From NCBI GenBank assembly GCA_020344715.1, contig CP070828.1:579589-585420 (forward strand): a DNA stretch of 5,832 nucleotides. Reading direction: 5' to 3'. Made by a program: the position numbers and the translations under genes. Every line of letters begins with the position of its first letter. Within the stretch, counting starts at the first letter, position 1. This document shows, piece after piece, positions 1-5,757 of the stretch. Source of the DNA: Candidatus Bathyarchaeota archaeon. Its GTDB lineage: Archaea; Thermoproteota; Bathyarchaeia; Bathyarchaeales; Bathyarchaeaceae. The notes beneath the pieces were generated by a model, which saw only the letters and a list, made by a program, of their open reading frames with translations, searched no databases and was not told the origin of the DNA.

Positions 1-728
1 AGATGTCCAGCGAAGTTCACCAATGACTTATTTGTGCAATAAGCGAGTTCGATTTGCAGTAGCCGTTTGCGGATTCTCGGATCAGCTTCAAGCTTTTTTA
101 GTGTTTGCTCATTAACTTGATGCATGAACACTGGGGCTCCAATGACTTCGAGGACGGTGAGTCCAGCGTTCGTATAGCATTCAGACAGTTCCTCCCATGT
201 GAGATTATACTGAGGAAAATCAAAGTCATATGAGATGTTTGTCCTAAGCAACGTCTCTGCCTCCTCGATTTGAAGATCTTCAATTAGCTCTGGTATACGT
301 CTGAACTTGGTATCGAGACTCACAATCACGTAGGCGCTCTTCTTGGCAACTCGAGCTAACTCTTTCACTGCTTTAGCTGGCTTCAAACAATACGATACGG
401 CATCGTACTGAGAGAACACAAAGTCAAAAGAAGCCCTATCAAATTCCTTCATGTCGCTGATATCAGACTTCACTAACCTTACGCCGTGCTCCATCTTGAG
501 CTTAGCAAGACGCTTTGCTGCTTCATCAAGCATCCCCTGCGAGATGTCAGCTAACACAATGTTTTTGTAGCCTAACTCTACAAGTCTTTGCGCCCAGTAG
601 CCGTCTCCACCGCCTGCATCCAATATTTCGATAGATTTGCGCTTTGGAACATACTTCTTCAAGAAATGCCACGTGATCTCATCTGCGAAACTAAACGCGA
701 CGCGGGCGCGCACGCTATCCTTTTGCAT
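1..728 (-). CDS. Class I SAM-dependent methyltransferase, 3' end cut by window edge
   Basis: The reading frame is open for 242 codons from ATG 728 to the left edge. It encodes a Rossmann-fold methyltransferase that would transfer a methyl group from S-adenosylmethionine to an unknown substrate in the cytosol. Motif I is clear (ILDAGGGDG, residues 35-43, the SAM-binding glycine loop). An acidic residue ends strand 2 (VLAD, D61), D89 sits in the motif III position (VKSDIS), and FDFVFSQYDAVSYCLKP (101-117) is the motif IV region. The C-terminal part (TWEELSECYTNAGLTVLEVIG) is the usual late helix and strand of the fold. The last visible residues (VNFAGHL) suggest that only a few codons are missing. 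ATG 728 has no Shine-Dalgarno motif. A better-placed ATG at 765 opens a 16-codon segment in another frame that reads as the natural N-terminus of this protein, so the true start may be 765 with a one-base frameshift between them. The family is secure; the substrate cannot be told. Confidence 0.85.
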   Translation of the reverse strand, partial: MQKDSVRARVAFSFADEITWHFLKKYVPKRKSIEILDAGGGDGYWAQRLVELGYKNIVLADISQGMLDEAAKRLAKLKMEHGVRLVKSDISDMKEFDRASFDFVFSQYDAVSYCLKPAKAVKELARVAKKSAYVIVSLDTKFRRIPELIEDLQIEEAETLLRTNISYDFDFPQYNLTWEELSECYTNAGLTVLEVIGAPVFMHQVNEQTLKKLEADPRIRKRLLQIELAYCTNKSLVNFAGH

Positions 729-765
729 ACTTATCGAAAATCTCCCTAGCTTTCCTCTTTCCCAT
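715..765 (-). other. Probable out-of-frame N-terminus of the methyltransferase
   Basis: ATG 765 encodes MGKRKAREIFDKYAKG and then stops at TAG 717-715. Removing one base from the AAAAGG run around 719-724 joins it in frame to the downstream protein as ...FDKYAK-DSVRARVAF..., a sequence typical of archaeal methyltransferase N-termini. A TATA-like box lies about 35 bases upstream, which gives ATG 765 a near-leaderless transcript. The cause could be a sequencing or assembly error in the homopolymer, a genuine recent frameshift mutation, or less likely a programmed +1 shift. Confidence 0.55.
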
Positions 766-796
766 ATTGTTCACACTTGAAAGTATTTCTGATAAT

Positions 797-804
797 CTAT
801 TAAA
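797..804 (-). promoter_or_regulatory. TATA-like box for the methyltransferase gene
   Basis: Read on the minus strand this is TTTAATAG. Transcription starting 25-27 bases downstream would begin near 773-775, leaving an 8-10 base leader before ATG 765. That is the usual archaeal near-leaderless layout. The call rests on position and composition only. Confidence 0.4.
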
Positions 805-827
805 TGATGCGCGCGCGTTAATGCAAC

Positions 828-835
828 CATATAGT
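828..835 (+). promoter_or_regulatory. TATA-like box for the M3 peptidase gene
   Basis: CATATAGT in an AT-rich stretch. A start 25-27 bases downstream falls near 857-860 and gives a leader of about 42 bases to ATG 902, long enough to include the Shine-Dalgarno motif at 891-895. Confidence 0.35.
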
Positions 836-890
836 AACATTAATTTCTTCCATAGGTCATGAAACTCAAGCAGAAAACATCACGATGTGT

Positions 891-895
891 GGGAG
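891..895 (+). promoter_or_regulatory. Shine-Dalgarno motif that decides the M3 peptidase start
   Basis: GGGAG lies six bases before ATG 902. The in-frame GTG at 887 would overlap this motif and adds only MWENH, so ATG 902 is preferred. Confidence 0.6.
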
Positions 896-901
896 AATCA
901 T

Positions 902-2689
902 ATGACAAATAAGGAAATTGCCTGGGATTTAAGCGAAGTATTTCCGAGTGTTACACATCCTTCAGTCCAGAAAGCCATCGATAACATCACTGAAATAGCG
1001 GAGAGACTTGCAGAAAAATACCATGGAAAAATCAAAAGCCTCTCTACTGAAGAATTGCTAAAGTGTATTGAGAAGTTTGAAGCCTACTACTCCAAACTTG
1101 ATGAAATCTATTTGTTTGCAGCTTCATCATATTGGGCCAACATGACCTTGTCTGAAACGCAGTTGCTATATGACAGAGTGAATAAGATGGAAGCAAAACT
1201 GAGCAAGATGCTTGCGTTCTTTGAACTTGAAGTAGGAAAACTAGTCTATGAAAAGCCAGAGGTTGTTTCAGAGCCAGTTCTGGGGATATACGAACACGCT
1301 TTAGAGAAACTGAGAAGAGCAGTTCCTCATCAACTCTCAGAAGTTGAAGAACAGCTAATTATCGAAAAAGACCAATTCGGAGTAGAAGCTTGGCAACAAC
1401 TTCAAAGAAAATGGCTTAACACTCGGATGTTTGACATAGAAGTTGAAGGTGGAAAAAAGACTCTTCCATATGGCGAAGCTGATGGTTTACTTTCGCATCC
1501 TAATCGAGCCACTCGAGCATCAGCAAACAAGTCAATCTACGGTCTCTTGGGAAAAGATGGGGAGATATTCTCTTCAGCTCTCAGGAACATATGCAGCGAT
1601 TGGCTGAACATATGCGAAAGAAGAAAATATGATTCTCCTACGCACGCAAGTCTCATATCTAATGACATCGATCAAGAGACCATCGACAACTTGCTGAAAG
1701 CGATTGAAACGCACACACACCTTTATCAACGATATCTTAAGCTGAAAGCAGAAATCATGGGCTTGCCAAGACTCGGTTGCCATGACATAGCTGCTCCTTT
1801 GCCTGATGCTCACGAAACATCATTTGATTATGGAAAAGCAAAGACACTGGTGATAAACGCCTTCAGCAAATTTGATGACGATTACGCCTATGCTGTAAGA
1901 GATATGTTTGCAAGAAATCACATAGATGCCTCGCCAAGATTTGGCAAACGAAACGGTGCTGGTTGTGCAGGTTGGATCAATGGAAAATCTTCCTTTGTGC
2001 TCTGCAGTTTTAATGGAAGATTGGATGATGTTTATACGCTGGCTCACGAGCTGGGTCACGCCACGCATGACTACTATATGGAACGAAACCAAACAATTCT
2101 GAACCTTGAGATCTCATTGTTGGTTGCGGAGACCGCTTCCAAATTTGGCGAGTTGCTACTAACGGATCTTCTAATCAGCAAATCACAATCTGACAATGAA
2201 AAGAAGACAATTCTTTGCAAAGCACTTGATGCAGCGGGTATCACGATTTTTCAGGTGACGGCTAGAGCGTGGTTTGAACAAAGTTTGTATGATGCAATCA
2301 AAAGAGGCGAATATCTCAATTACAAAACCATCTGCAAATATTGGGTGGCTGCCAGAAACAAGATATACGGAAATTCCGTAGAGTGGTTTCCCGAGATGGA
2401 AGCCGAATGGACAATGAAACAACACTATTACAGATCTAACTTCCGATTCTACAACTATCCATATGTATATGCCCAAATGCTTGTCTTTGCACTATACCAA
2501 AAATACCTTGAAGAGAGCGACGAATTCGTGCCAAAGTTCAAGAAAATTCTTTCCTGTGGCAGTAGTATCTCTCCAGTGGAAATCTGTAAGATCGCAGGTT
2601 TGAATATCACTAGCCCTGACTTTTGGAAACTTGGCATGAAACAGTACGAGCATTTCATTGTTGAACTCGATAGGATCGTCAAGAAATGA
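902..2689 (+). CDS. pepF: M3-family zinc metallopeptidase, oligoendopeptidase F type
   Basis: A complete 595-residue protein, the usual length for oligoendopeptidase F. The enzyme hydrolyses short peptides in the cytosol with a zinc-bound water. The catalytic HELGH is at residues 382-386: H382 and H386 bind zinc and E383 is the general base. The third zinc ligand is E410 in VAETAS, 24 residues after H386, as in the family. The N-terminal third is a long helical domain (residues 20-290), matching the oligopeptidase F N-domain and its channel wall. Near the C-terminus, HYYRSNFRFYNYPYVYA (508-524) matches the conserved His/Tyr-rich segment that lines the active site and helps bind substrate. There is no signal peptide or membrane segment. 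The start follows the GGGAG motif at 891-895; a GTG five codons upstream is the alternative. Hand-counted lines of the gene average near 41% GC, a little below the GNAT gene. The gene converges on the S41 peptidase gene 82 bases downstream. The symbol is by family; the exact peptide preference is unknown. Confidence 0.93.
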   Translation: MTNKEIAWDLSEVFPSVTHPSVQKAIDNITEIAERLAEKYHGKIKSLSTEELLKCIEKFEAYYSKLDEIYLFAASSYWANMTLSETQLLYDRVNKMEAKLSKMLAFFELEVGKLVYEKPEVVSEPVLGIYEHALEKLRRAVPHQLSEVEEQLIIEKDQFGVEAWQQLQRKWLNTRMFDIEVEGGKKTLPYGEADGLLSHPNRATRASANKSIYGLLGKDGEIFSSALRNICSDWLNICERRKYDSPTHASLISNDIDQETIDNLLKAIETHTHLYQRYLKLKAEIMGLPRLGCHDIAAPLPDAHETSFDYGKAKTLVINAFSKFDDDYAYAVRDMFARNHIDASPRFGKRNGAGCAGWINGKSSFVLCSFNGRLDDVYTLAHELGHATHDYYMERNQTILNLEISLLVAETASKFGELLLTDLLISKSQSDNEKKTILCKALDAAGITIFQVTARAWFEQSLYDAIKRGEYLNYKTICKYWVAARNKIYGNSVEWFPEMEAEWTMKQHYYRSNFRFYNYPYVYAQMLVFALYQKYLEESDEFVPKFKKILSCGSSISPVEICKIAGLNITSPDFWKLGMKQYEHFIVELDRIVKK

Positions 2690-2697
2690 TTTATCCA

Positions 2698-2711
2698 GGC
2701 AGAATCCTGCC
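2698..2711 (+). other. Small hairpin after the M3 peptidase stop
   Basis: GGCAG-aatc-CTGCC forms a 5-bp stem with a four-base loop nine bases past the stop codon. No T-run follows, so it is not a convincing intrinsic terminator; it could protect the 3' end. Confidence 0.35.
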
Positions 2712-2726
2712 GTCATAGTCTGTAGA

Positions 2727-2753
2727 AGAATGTGAATATCGCGCGCGCATTCT
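2727..2753. other. Inverted repeat with GC-alternating loop in the convergent gap
   Basis: AGAATG (2727-2732) and CATTCT (2748-2753) pair perfectly. One wobble plus one more pair extend the stem to eight. The centre contains the alternating tract CGCGCGCGC (2740-2748). It lies between two convergent genes and could serve either as a 3'-end structure. Confidence 0.4.
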
Positions 2754-2771
2754 CCAGTGGAAAATGGAATT

Positions 2772-4121
2772 TTACGATTGGCTTTCGGAATCTACGTTAA
2801 ATTGTAAAGAAATGCTCTTCTGGATCTTTCTGCTTATTTCTTGTTCCTGTTTGTACAAGAATTGTATTTCCATCTTGTCAGTATCATCGTCTTTGATGAA
2901 CCGGATTCTCACGGAGTCTGTATCTTCAAAGGCAAACAAATCCTCTGTCAATTGGATCAGCCGAGTTTTGGGGCTTGTAGCGGATTCGAAGTGCAGACTC
3001 CCCTCTGCAAGGCTTACTCGGCAGGTTTCATAGATCCCGACGTAGCTCTGTAGAAGCTGTTCGTCAACCTTCACAGGAGTCAACTTGGCTTTCAGTTCAT
3101 CTAAAGCCAATTGCAGCCATGCTATTCTTGATTTGTCCTTTGTCTCATTGATCAGATTTTCCAAAGCGATTCTATATGCAGTGTCGAACGCACCTTCAGC
3201 TGGCGTGCTGACATCTGGTTTTATGCCAACGGTTTCCCAGTTCTCTCCACTAATTGGGTTCAGCGCTCTTGCTGTGGGAAGCTTTAGCACGAACTTGTCA
3301 TGGAACGCTTGAAAATCAACTGGGTGGGCTGCGCCTGCTGTTGTTTCGCCTACAGTTTTTCCGCGACCAAGACACTTTAGCGCATAGGTGAAACCTTCGG
3401 CAGCAGAGGCTGTGAGGCTGCTGGTCAGTAGATACAAGTTTTTGCCCAACAAGCGTTTGCCGGGCACGTGAGGAAATGTCCAGTATTGCTCAATCTTTCG
3501 TTCTGGGCCTCGTTGTATGTAGTTTAGCTGTGTTCTTCCTTTCAGGAAATAGCTGCTCAGCAATTGACCCATTTCTGGTTCTCCGCCTCCGTTCTCACGT
3601 AGATCAATGATTATGGCGTCGGAATTCGAGAGAAAATTCATTGCAGCGACTGCCGTTTCACCAGCATTATCCGTGTGACAGAATTGCCTCAGGTCCAAGT
3701 AACCAATGTTCCCATCAAGAATCTTGATTTCGTGAAATCCGAAGTTTGCTAACCTTTCTCTGTTCAGGTTCTGTTCCGTGCGTATGCGTGTCTTTTCATC
3801 CTCACTGAGATTCTGCATCGCAATGATACTCTTTGCTTGTTGAGGATCATAGAAGAAACGAAGATGCTTATCATTGCTGACGTCGTGAAGCAAAATGTCT
3901 ATCTCTAAAGCAAACTTCCGTGCATTGTCAATTCCATCGTAAGTTCCGCCTTTCAAACGAGTTTCTAAACAGTTGCTGATTTTCTCAGCAACATCTCTGA
4001 AGATATACCTCTCAATGAGAGCCTTTCTTACATCAAGGATTATTTCTGACTTGGCACGTTCACTGATCGAATGCCTCTCATCATCAGACATGCTACTTGC
4101 CAAACACATTCGCCTCCACAC
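2772..4121 (-). CDS. S41-family serine peptidase (IRBP-like) with C-terminal beta-rich domain
   Basis: A 449-residue protein (from ATG 4121). Residues 16-130 are a helical N-terminal domain like that of IRBP-type S41 proteins. Residues 130-305 are the peptidase core: IGYLDLRQF (139-147), IIIDLRENGGGEPE (170-183) and SLTASAAEGF (235-244). S239 aligns with the nucleophile of tail-specific proteases. The following GETTAGAAHP has Ala264 where Tsp/CtpA have the general-base lysine, so catalysis would need other residues, as in the tricorn-like and IRBP-like branches. No PDZ domain is visible. Residues 355-435 (SYVGIYE ... GSLHFES ... LFAFED ... IRFIKDDD) resemble the DUF3471-type beta-barrel found after beta-lactamase-like hydrolases. 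There is no signal peptide, so it is probably cytosolic. Starts at 4121, 4109, 4103 (TTG, eight bases after GGAGG) and 4091 are all possible. The fold is secure; activity and substrate are not shown. Confidence 0.88.
   Translation of the reverse strand: MWRRMCLASSMSDDERHSISERAKSEIILDVRKALIERYIFRDVAEKISNCLETRLKGGTYDGIDNARKFALEIDILLHDVSNDKHLRFFYDPQQAKSIIAMQNLSEDEKTRIRTEQNLNRERLANFGFHEIKILDGNIGYLDLRQFCHTDNAGETAVAAMNFLSNSDAIIIDLRENGGGEPEMGQLLSSYFLKGRTQLNYIQRGPERKIEQYWTFPHVPGKRLLGKNLYLLTSSLTASAAEGFTYALKCLGRGKTVGETTAGAAHPVDFQAFHDKFVLKLPTARALNPISGENWETVGIKPDVSTPAEGAFDTAYRIALENLINETKDKSRIAWLQLALDELKAKLTPVKVDEQLLQSYVGIYETCRVSLAEGSLHFESATSPKTRLIQLTEDLFAFEDTDSVRIRFIKDDDTDKMEIQFLYKQEQEISRKIQKSISLQFNVDSESQS
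4113..4117 (-). promoter_or_regulatory. Shine-Dalgarno-like GGAGG inside the 5' end of the S41 gene
   Basis: GGAGGCGA read on the minus strand closely matches the anti-16S core. It lies eight bases before TTG 4103 and only three before ATG 4109, so it raises the chance that translation starts at 4103 or 4109 (or at ATG 4091) rather than at ATG 4121. Confidence 0.4.
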
Positions 4122-4186
4122 ATTGGACGGAACCGCACATTATGCTGGCAGAGCTCAATAGATACTTTAGGTTTTTGCACGTGCGC

Positions 4187-4200
4187 ATAGAATTTCTATC
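4187..4200. promoter_or_regulatory. Dyad element, copy 1 (GATAGAAATTCTAT on the minus strand)
   Basis: The dyad has six-base arms around one central base. The same 14-base word recurs at 5695-5708 on the plus strand. This copy lies 66-79 bases upstream of ATG 4121 and two bases from the perfect palindrome GCACGTGC (4177-4184). That is just upstream of where the S41 promoter should be, so it is a candidate regulator site. Confidence 0.5.
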
Positions 4201-4216
4201 TTTTTCTTCTTCTTCT
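4201..4216 (+). repeat. TTC-rich polypyrimidine tract
   Basis: Sixteen uninterrupted pyrimidines with three TTC/TCT units. On the S41 coding strand this is a purine tract about 80-95 bases upstream of the start. It is simple-sequence DNA with no coding sense. Confidence 0.7.
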
Positions 4217-4232
4217 CTATATCATACACTAT

Positions 4233-4270
4233 TCTCTGTCTCTCTGTCTCCTGGTCTCTGTGTCTCTGTG
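4233..4270 (+). repeat. Octamer tandem repeat TCTCTGTC/TCTCTGTG
   Basis: Two copies of TCTCTGTC (4233-4248), a six-base spacer TCCTGG, then two copies of TCTCTGTG (4255-4270), running on into a TG-rich tail. The array looks like a decaying microsatellite and is a likely site of length variation between strains. Confidence 0.75.
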
Positions 4271-4295
4271 TATGTGTATCTATCACACACAAAAT

Positions 4296-4316
4296 CAACA
4301 TGATTTAGACATGTTG
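4296..4316. other. Inverted repeat CAACATG-n7-CATGTTG
   Basis: Perfect seven-base arms at 4296-4302 and 4310-4316 around a seven-base centre. It overlaps the next inverted repeat by three bases. It could be an operator for a dimeric regulator or an RNA hairpin. Confidence 0.55.
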
Positions 4317-4333
4317 CCCAGTGGCGTGGGCAA
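4314..4333. other. Inverted repeat TTGCCCA-n6-TGGGCAA
   Basis: Perfect seven-base arms around GTGGCG. As RNA this would be a stable GC-rich hairpin. It shares 4314-4316 with the preceding dyad, so the two folds are mutually exclusive at their junction. Confidence 0.55.
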
Positions 4334-4345
4334 GGCAGTTGGTTG

Positions 4346-4357
4346 GATGCATGCATC
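4346..4357. other. Perfect 12-base palindrome GATGCATGCATC
   Basis: Fully self-complementary with no spacer and directly abutting the next dyad. The core GATGCAT occurs again at 4483-4489, close to the predicted GNAT transcription start. Confidence 0.55.
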
Positions 4358-4374
4358 AATTCTTTAGAAGAATT
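4358..4374. other. Inverted repeat AATTCTT-tag-AAGAATT
   Basis: Perfect seven-base arms with a three-base centre, joined head to tail to the 12-base palindrome. The length and symmetry fit a winged-helix or ribbon-helix-helix operator, about 90 bases upstream of the GNAT TATA-like box. Confidence 0.5.
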
Positions 4375-4380
4375 ATTCTT

Positions 4381-4398
4381 CCCTTCAATCCCTTCAAT
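4381..4398 (+). repeat. Tandem nine-base direct repeat CCCTTCAAT x2
   Basis: Two perfect head-to-tail copies right after the dyad cluster. It could be a chance duplication or paired regulator half-sites. Confidence 0.6.
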
Positions 4399-4463
4399 GT
4401 CGTCATGAAAAGCAAAACAGTATCACCTGTCTGTCTTAATGTAAGAGCATTCATAATAGCGTC

Positions 4464-4471
4464 TTTTAAAT
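4464..4471 (+). promoter_or_regulatory. TATA-like box for the tandem-GNAT gene
   Basis: TTTTAAAT. Transcription about 27 bases downstream would begin near 4494, giving a leader of about 15 bases before ATG 4509. This is the best-looking promoter in the window. Confidence 0.5.
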
Positions 4472-4508
4472 CAGCTTACATTGATGCATAGTTATGGCGA
4501 AGTGAATC

Positions 4509-5591
4509 ATGAGCAGCCTGAAAGATGCGAAATACGAACCGTTCGAAGTGGAGAAATTTACTCAGGCACAGTGGGAGGAAGTGACACGTTACCACAATGA
4601 GGTGCAGGCTTGGTTGTCCCCAGAACTGCCTGAGAAATCTGTGGAAGCTATAAAGCAGATATACACCTTCAAGGATCCACGCAGAGACGTTCATCGTGTG
4701 ATGGCTTGGGATGGTTCCAGAGAGAAGATGTATGGAGCTGGAGGACTGTACACATCTTCCACGAAAGACCCAAAGCATGAAGAGAACAAGCACATCGGCA
4801 CCATCCGCATCACCATTCGAGAACCCTACCGCAGACAAAAGGTGGCTACCAACATTCTTCGACAGCTGGCAAGAAAAGCCAAGGAACTAGGCATTACTAC
4901 ACTTCAGGGCAATGCAGGTCTGGAGTCAGGCAAAGCGTTTTGCCGAAAATATGGTGCAAAGGTTGCAGCTAGAGCTTTTCTCAGTAGAATGAAAATTGAG
5001 GATGTGGATTTTGACATGGTAAACCAGTGGAGAAAGGAGGGCGAGAAAAAGGCTGAAGGGGTCGTCCTAGAGCGCTATTCCACGATCCCTGAAGAACACA
5101 TCGATGAGTTCATCTCGTTAACGACGGAACTGGACGAGTTAGAGAGGGAAATCGCTCGTGATTCTGGAGAGGAAGAAAGCGTAGAAGGACACTTCGTTCT
5201 GGATGCTGAGAGCTACTACCATCATGCCCGAGAATCGGCTAAACGAGGCGAGGAGACTGTAATCATATTGTCACGAGAGCCAGATGGAGGATACAGCGGC
5301 ATGACCCTAGTTGACTATAACAGACAGACCGAACCTGGCAAAGTTCGGCAAGGCCTGACAGGCGTTCGAAAAGCATATCAAGGCAGAGGCATCGGCAAGT
5401 GGCTGAAGGCTGAAATGCTCGCCTTTTTGAAAGAACACTACCCTGGCATGACTGAAATCGACACTGGCAACGCAACAACCAATGCCCCAATGCTCTCCAT
5501 CAATAGACGCCTTGGGTTTCAAACAATCAGGGATGACGAGACCTTCAAAATTGGCGTGGATGAACTCCTTGAACGATTAGGATCAGCCTAA
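4509..5591 (+). CDS. Tandem GNAT-domain N-acetyltransferase
   Basis: A complete 360-residue protein with two GCN5-related acetyltransferase domains, predicted to move an acetyl group from acetyl-CoA to an amine in the cytosol. Domain 1 spans about residues 8-163. Its motif A (REPYRRQKVATNILRQLARKA, 104-124, shown in part) carries Lys111 where the Q/RxxGxG/A signature has its first glycine. Domain 2 spans about 183-357. Its motif A is canonical (YQGRGIG, 290-296), followed by NATTNAPMLSINRRLGF (321-337), the late motif of mycothiol-synthase-like and related GNATs. Domain 2 is therefore the likely catalytic half, with domain 1 degenerate or adapted for substrate binding. A charged segment (201-226) lies in the early part of domain 2. 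The start at 4509 is the first in-frame ATG and begins a natural N-terminus (MSSLKDAKYE); only a weak GAAGTGA precedes it. It resembles MshD in layout, but mycothiol synthesis is not implied. The substrate is unknown. Confidence 0.88.
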   Translation: MSSLKDAKYEPFEVEKFTQAQWEEVTRYHNEVQAWLSPELPEKSVEAIKQIYTFKDPRRDVHRVMAWDGSREKMYGAGGLYTSSTKDPKHEENKHIGTIRITIREPYRRQKVATNILRQLARKAKELGITTLQGNAGLESGKAFCRKYGAKVAARAFLSRMKIEDVDFDMVNQWRKEGEKKAEGVVLERYSTIPEEHIDEFISLTTELDELEREIARDSGEEESVEGHFVLDAESYYHHARESAKRGEETVIILSREPDGGYSGMTLVDYNRQTEPGKVRQGLTGVRKAYQGRGIGKWLKAEMLAFLKEHYPGMTEIDTGNATTNAPMLSINRRLGFQTIRDDETFKIGVDELLERLGSA

Positions 5592-5652
5592 TCTGATTGG
5601 ACACACGGATGCGCAGAAACAGCGACAGATGGAGCCATCTCCCGCAAGACCC

Positions 5653-5685
5653 GTTTTTGTTGTTTAGATCTATTTCCTTTTTTTT
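5653..5685 (+). terminator. Poly-T terminator of the GNAT gene
   Basis: T5 at 5654-5658 and T8 at 5678-5685, in a T-rich stretch 60-95 bases past the stop codon. Archaeal RNA polymerase terminates at such T-runs without needing a hairpin. Confidence 0.6.
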
Positions 5686-5693
5686 GTGTGTGT

Positions 5694-5710
5694 GGATAGA
5701 AATTCTATCC
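5694..5710. promoter_or_regulatory. Dyad element, copy 2 (GGATAGAA-a-TTCTATCC)
   Basis: Perfect eight-base arms around one base, flanked by GT repeats. The central 14 bases (5695-5708) are identical to the minus-strand copy upstream of the S41 gene. It follows the GNAT terminator and lies 125 bases or more ahead of the expected next gene, so an operator for that gene is a reasonable guess. Confidence 0.5.
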
Positions 5711-5747
5711 AATCAACGAACACTTCGTCGTTTTAGTGTGTGTGCCC

Positions 5748-5757
5748 AAATTATTAA
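5748..5757 (+). promoter_or_regulatory. TATA-like box for the gene beyond the right edge
   Basis: AAATTATTAA, the most AT-rich block before the edge. It predicts a start near 5780 and a leader that includes the motif at 5825-5830. Support is weak. Confidence 0.3.

Larger units (their letters stand above)
766..901. other. Divergent intergenic region between methyltransferase and M3 peptidase
   Basis: This 136-base gap holds the two opposing promoters, an uninterrupted GCGCGCGCG tract at 809-817 between them, and a 5-2-5 dyad (ACATC-ac-GATGT) at 877-888 just ahead of the peptidase ribosome binding site. No small gene is convincing here. Confidence 0.6.
4122..4508. other. 387-base divergent intergenic region, no gene seen
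   Basis: This region separates the minus-strand S41 gene from the plus-strand GNAT gene. From left to right it contains a CACGTG-centred palindrome (4177-4184), the dyad ATAGAA-T-TTCTAT (4187-4199), a TTC-rich polypyrimidine tract, TCTCTGTC/G octamer repeats, four packed inverted repeats (4296-4374), a tandem nine-base repeat (4381-4398) and the GNAT promoter. Short open frames here are low-complexity and lack credible starts. I saw no tRNA or known riboswitch pattern. Confidence 0.7.

Noticed and set aside
98..283. 61-codon minus-strand open frame inside the methyltransferase
   Set aside because: It is in a different frame of the same strand, within a region whose real frame shows clear methyltransferase motifs.
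902..2689. Horizontal transfer of the M3 peptidase based on GC
   Set aside because: Two lines counted near 32-35% GC, but others reach 47-50%. The mean is near 41%, only modestly below the neighbours.
4201..4290. Possible CRISPR-like array
   Set aside because: The repeats are only eight bases, are adjacent rather than separated by spacers, and no cas gene is nearby.
4097..4303. 68-codon plus-strand open frame over the S41 5' end and repeat tract
   Set aside because: It is antisense to the S41 start, and its latter half simply translates TC/TG repeats (serine, leucine and valine runs).
4314..4333. tRNA or riboswitch around the GC-rich hairpin
   Set aside because: No T-loop, anticodon arm or CCA-compatible acceptor pairing could be found, and no known riboswitch core is recognisable.
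4476..4838. 120-codon minus-strand open frame opposite the GNAT gene
   Set aside because: It is a shadow of a strongly supported GNAT domain; the composition is unlike a protein (Cys, His and Phe rich) and there is no promoter.
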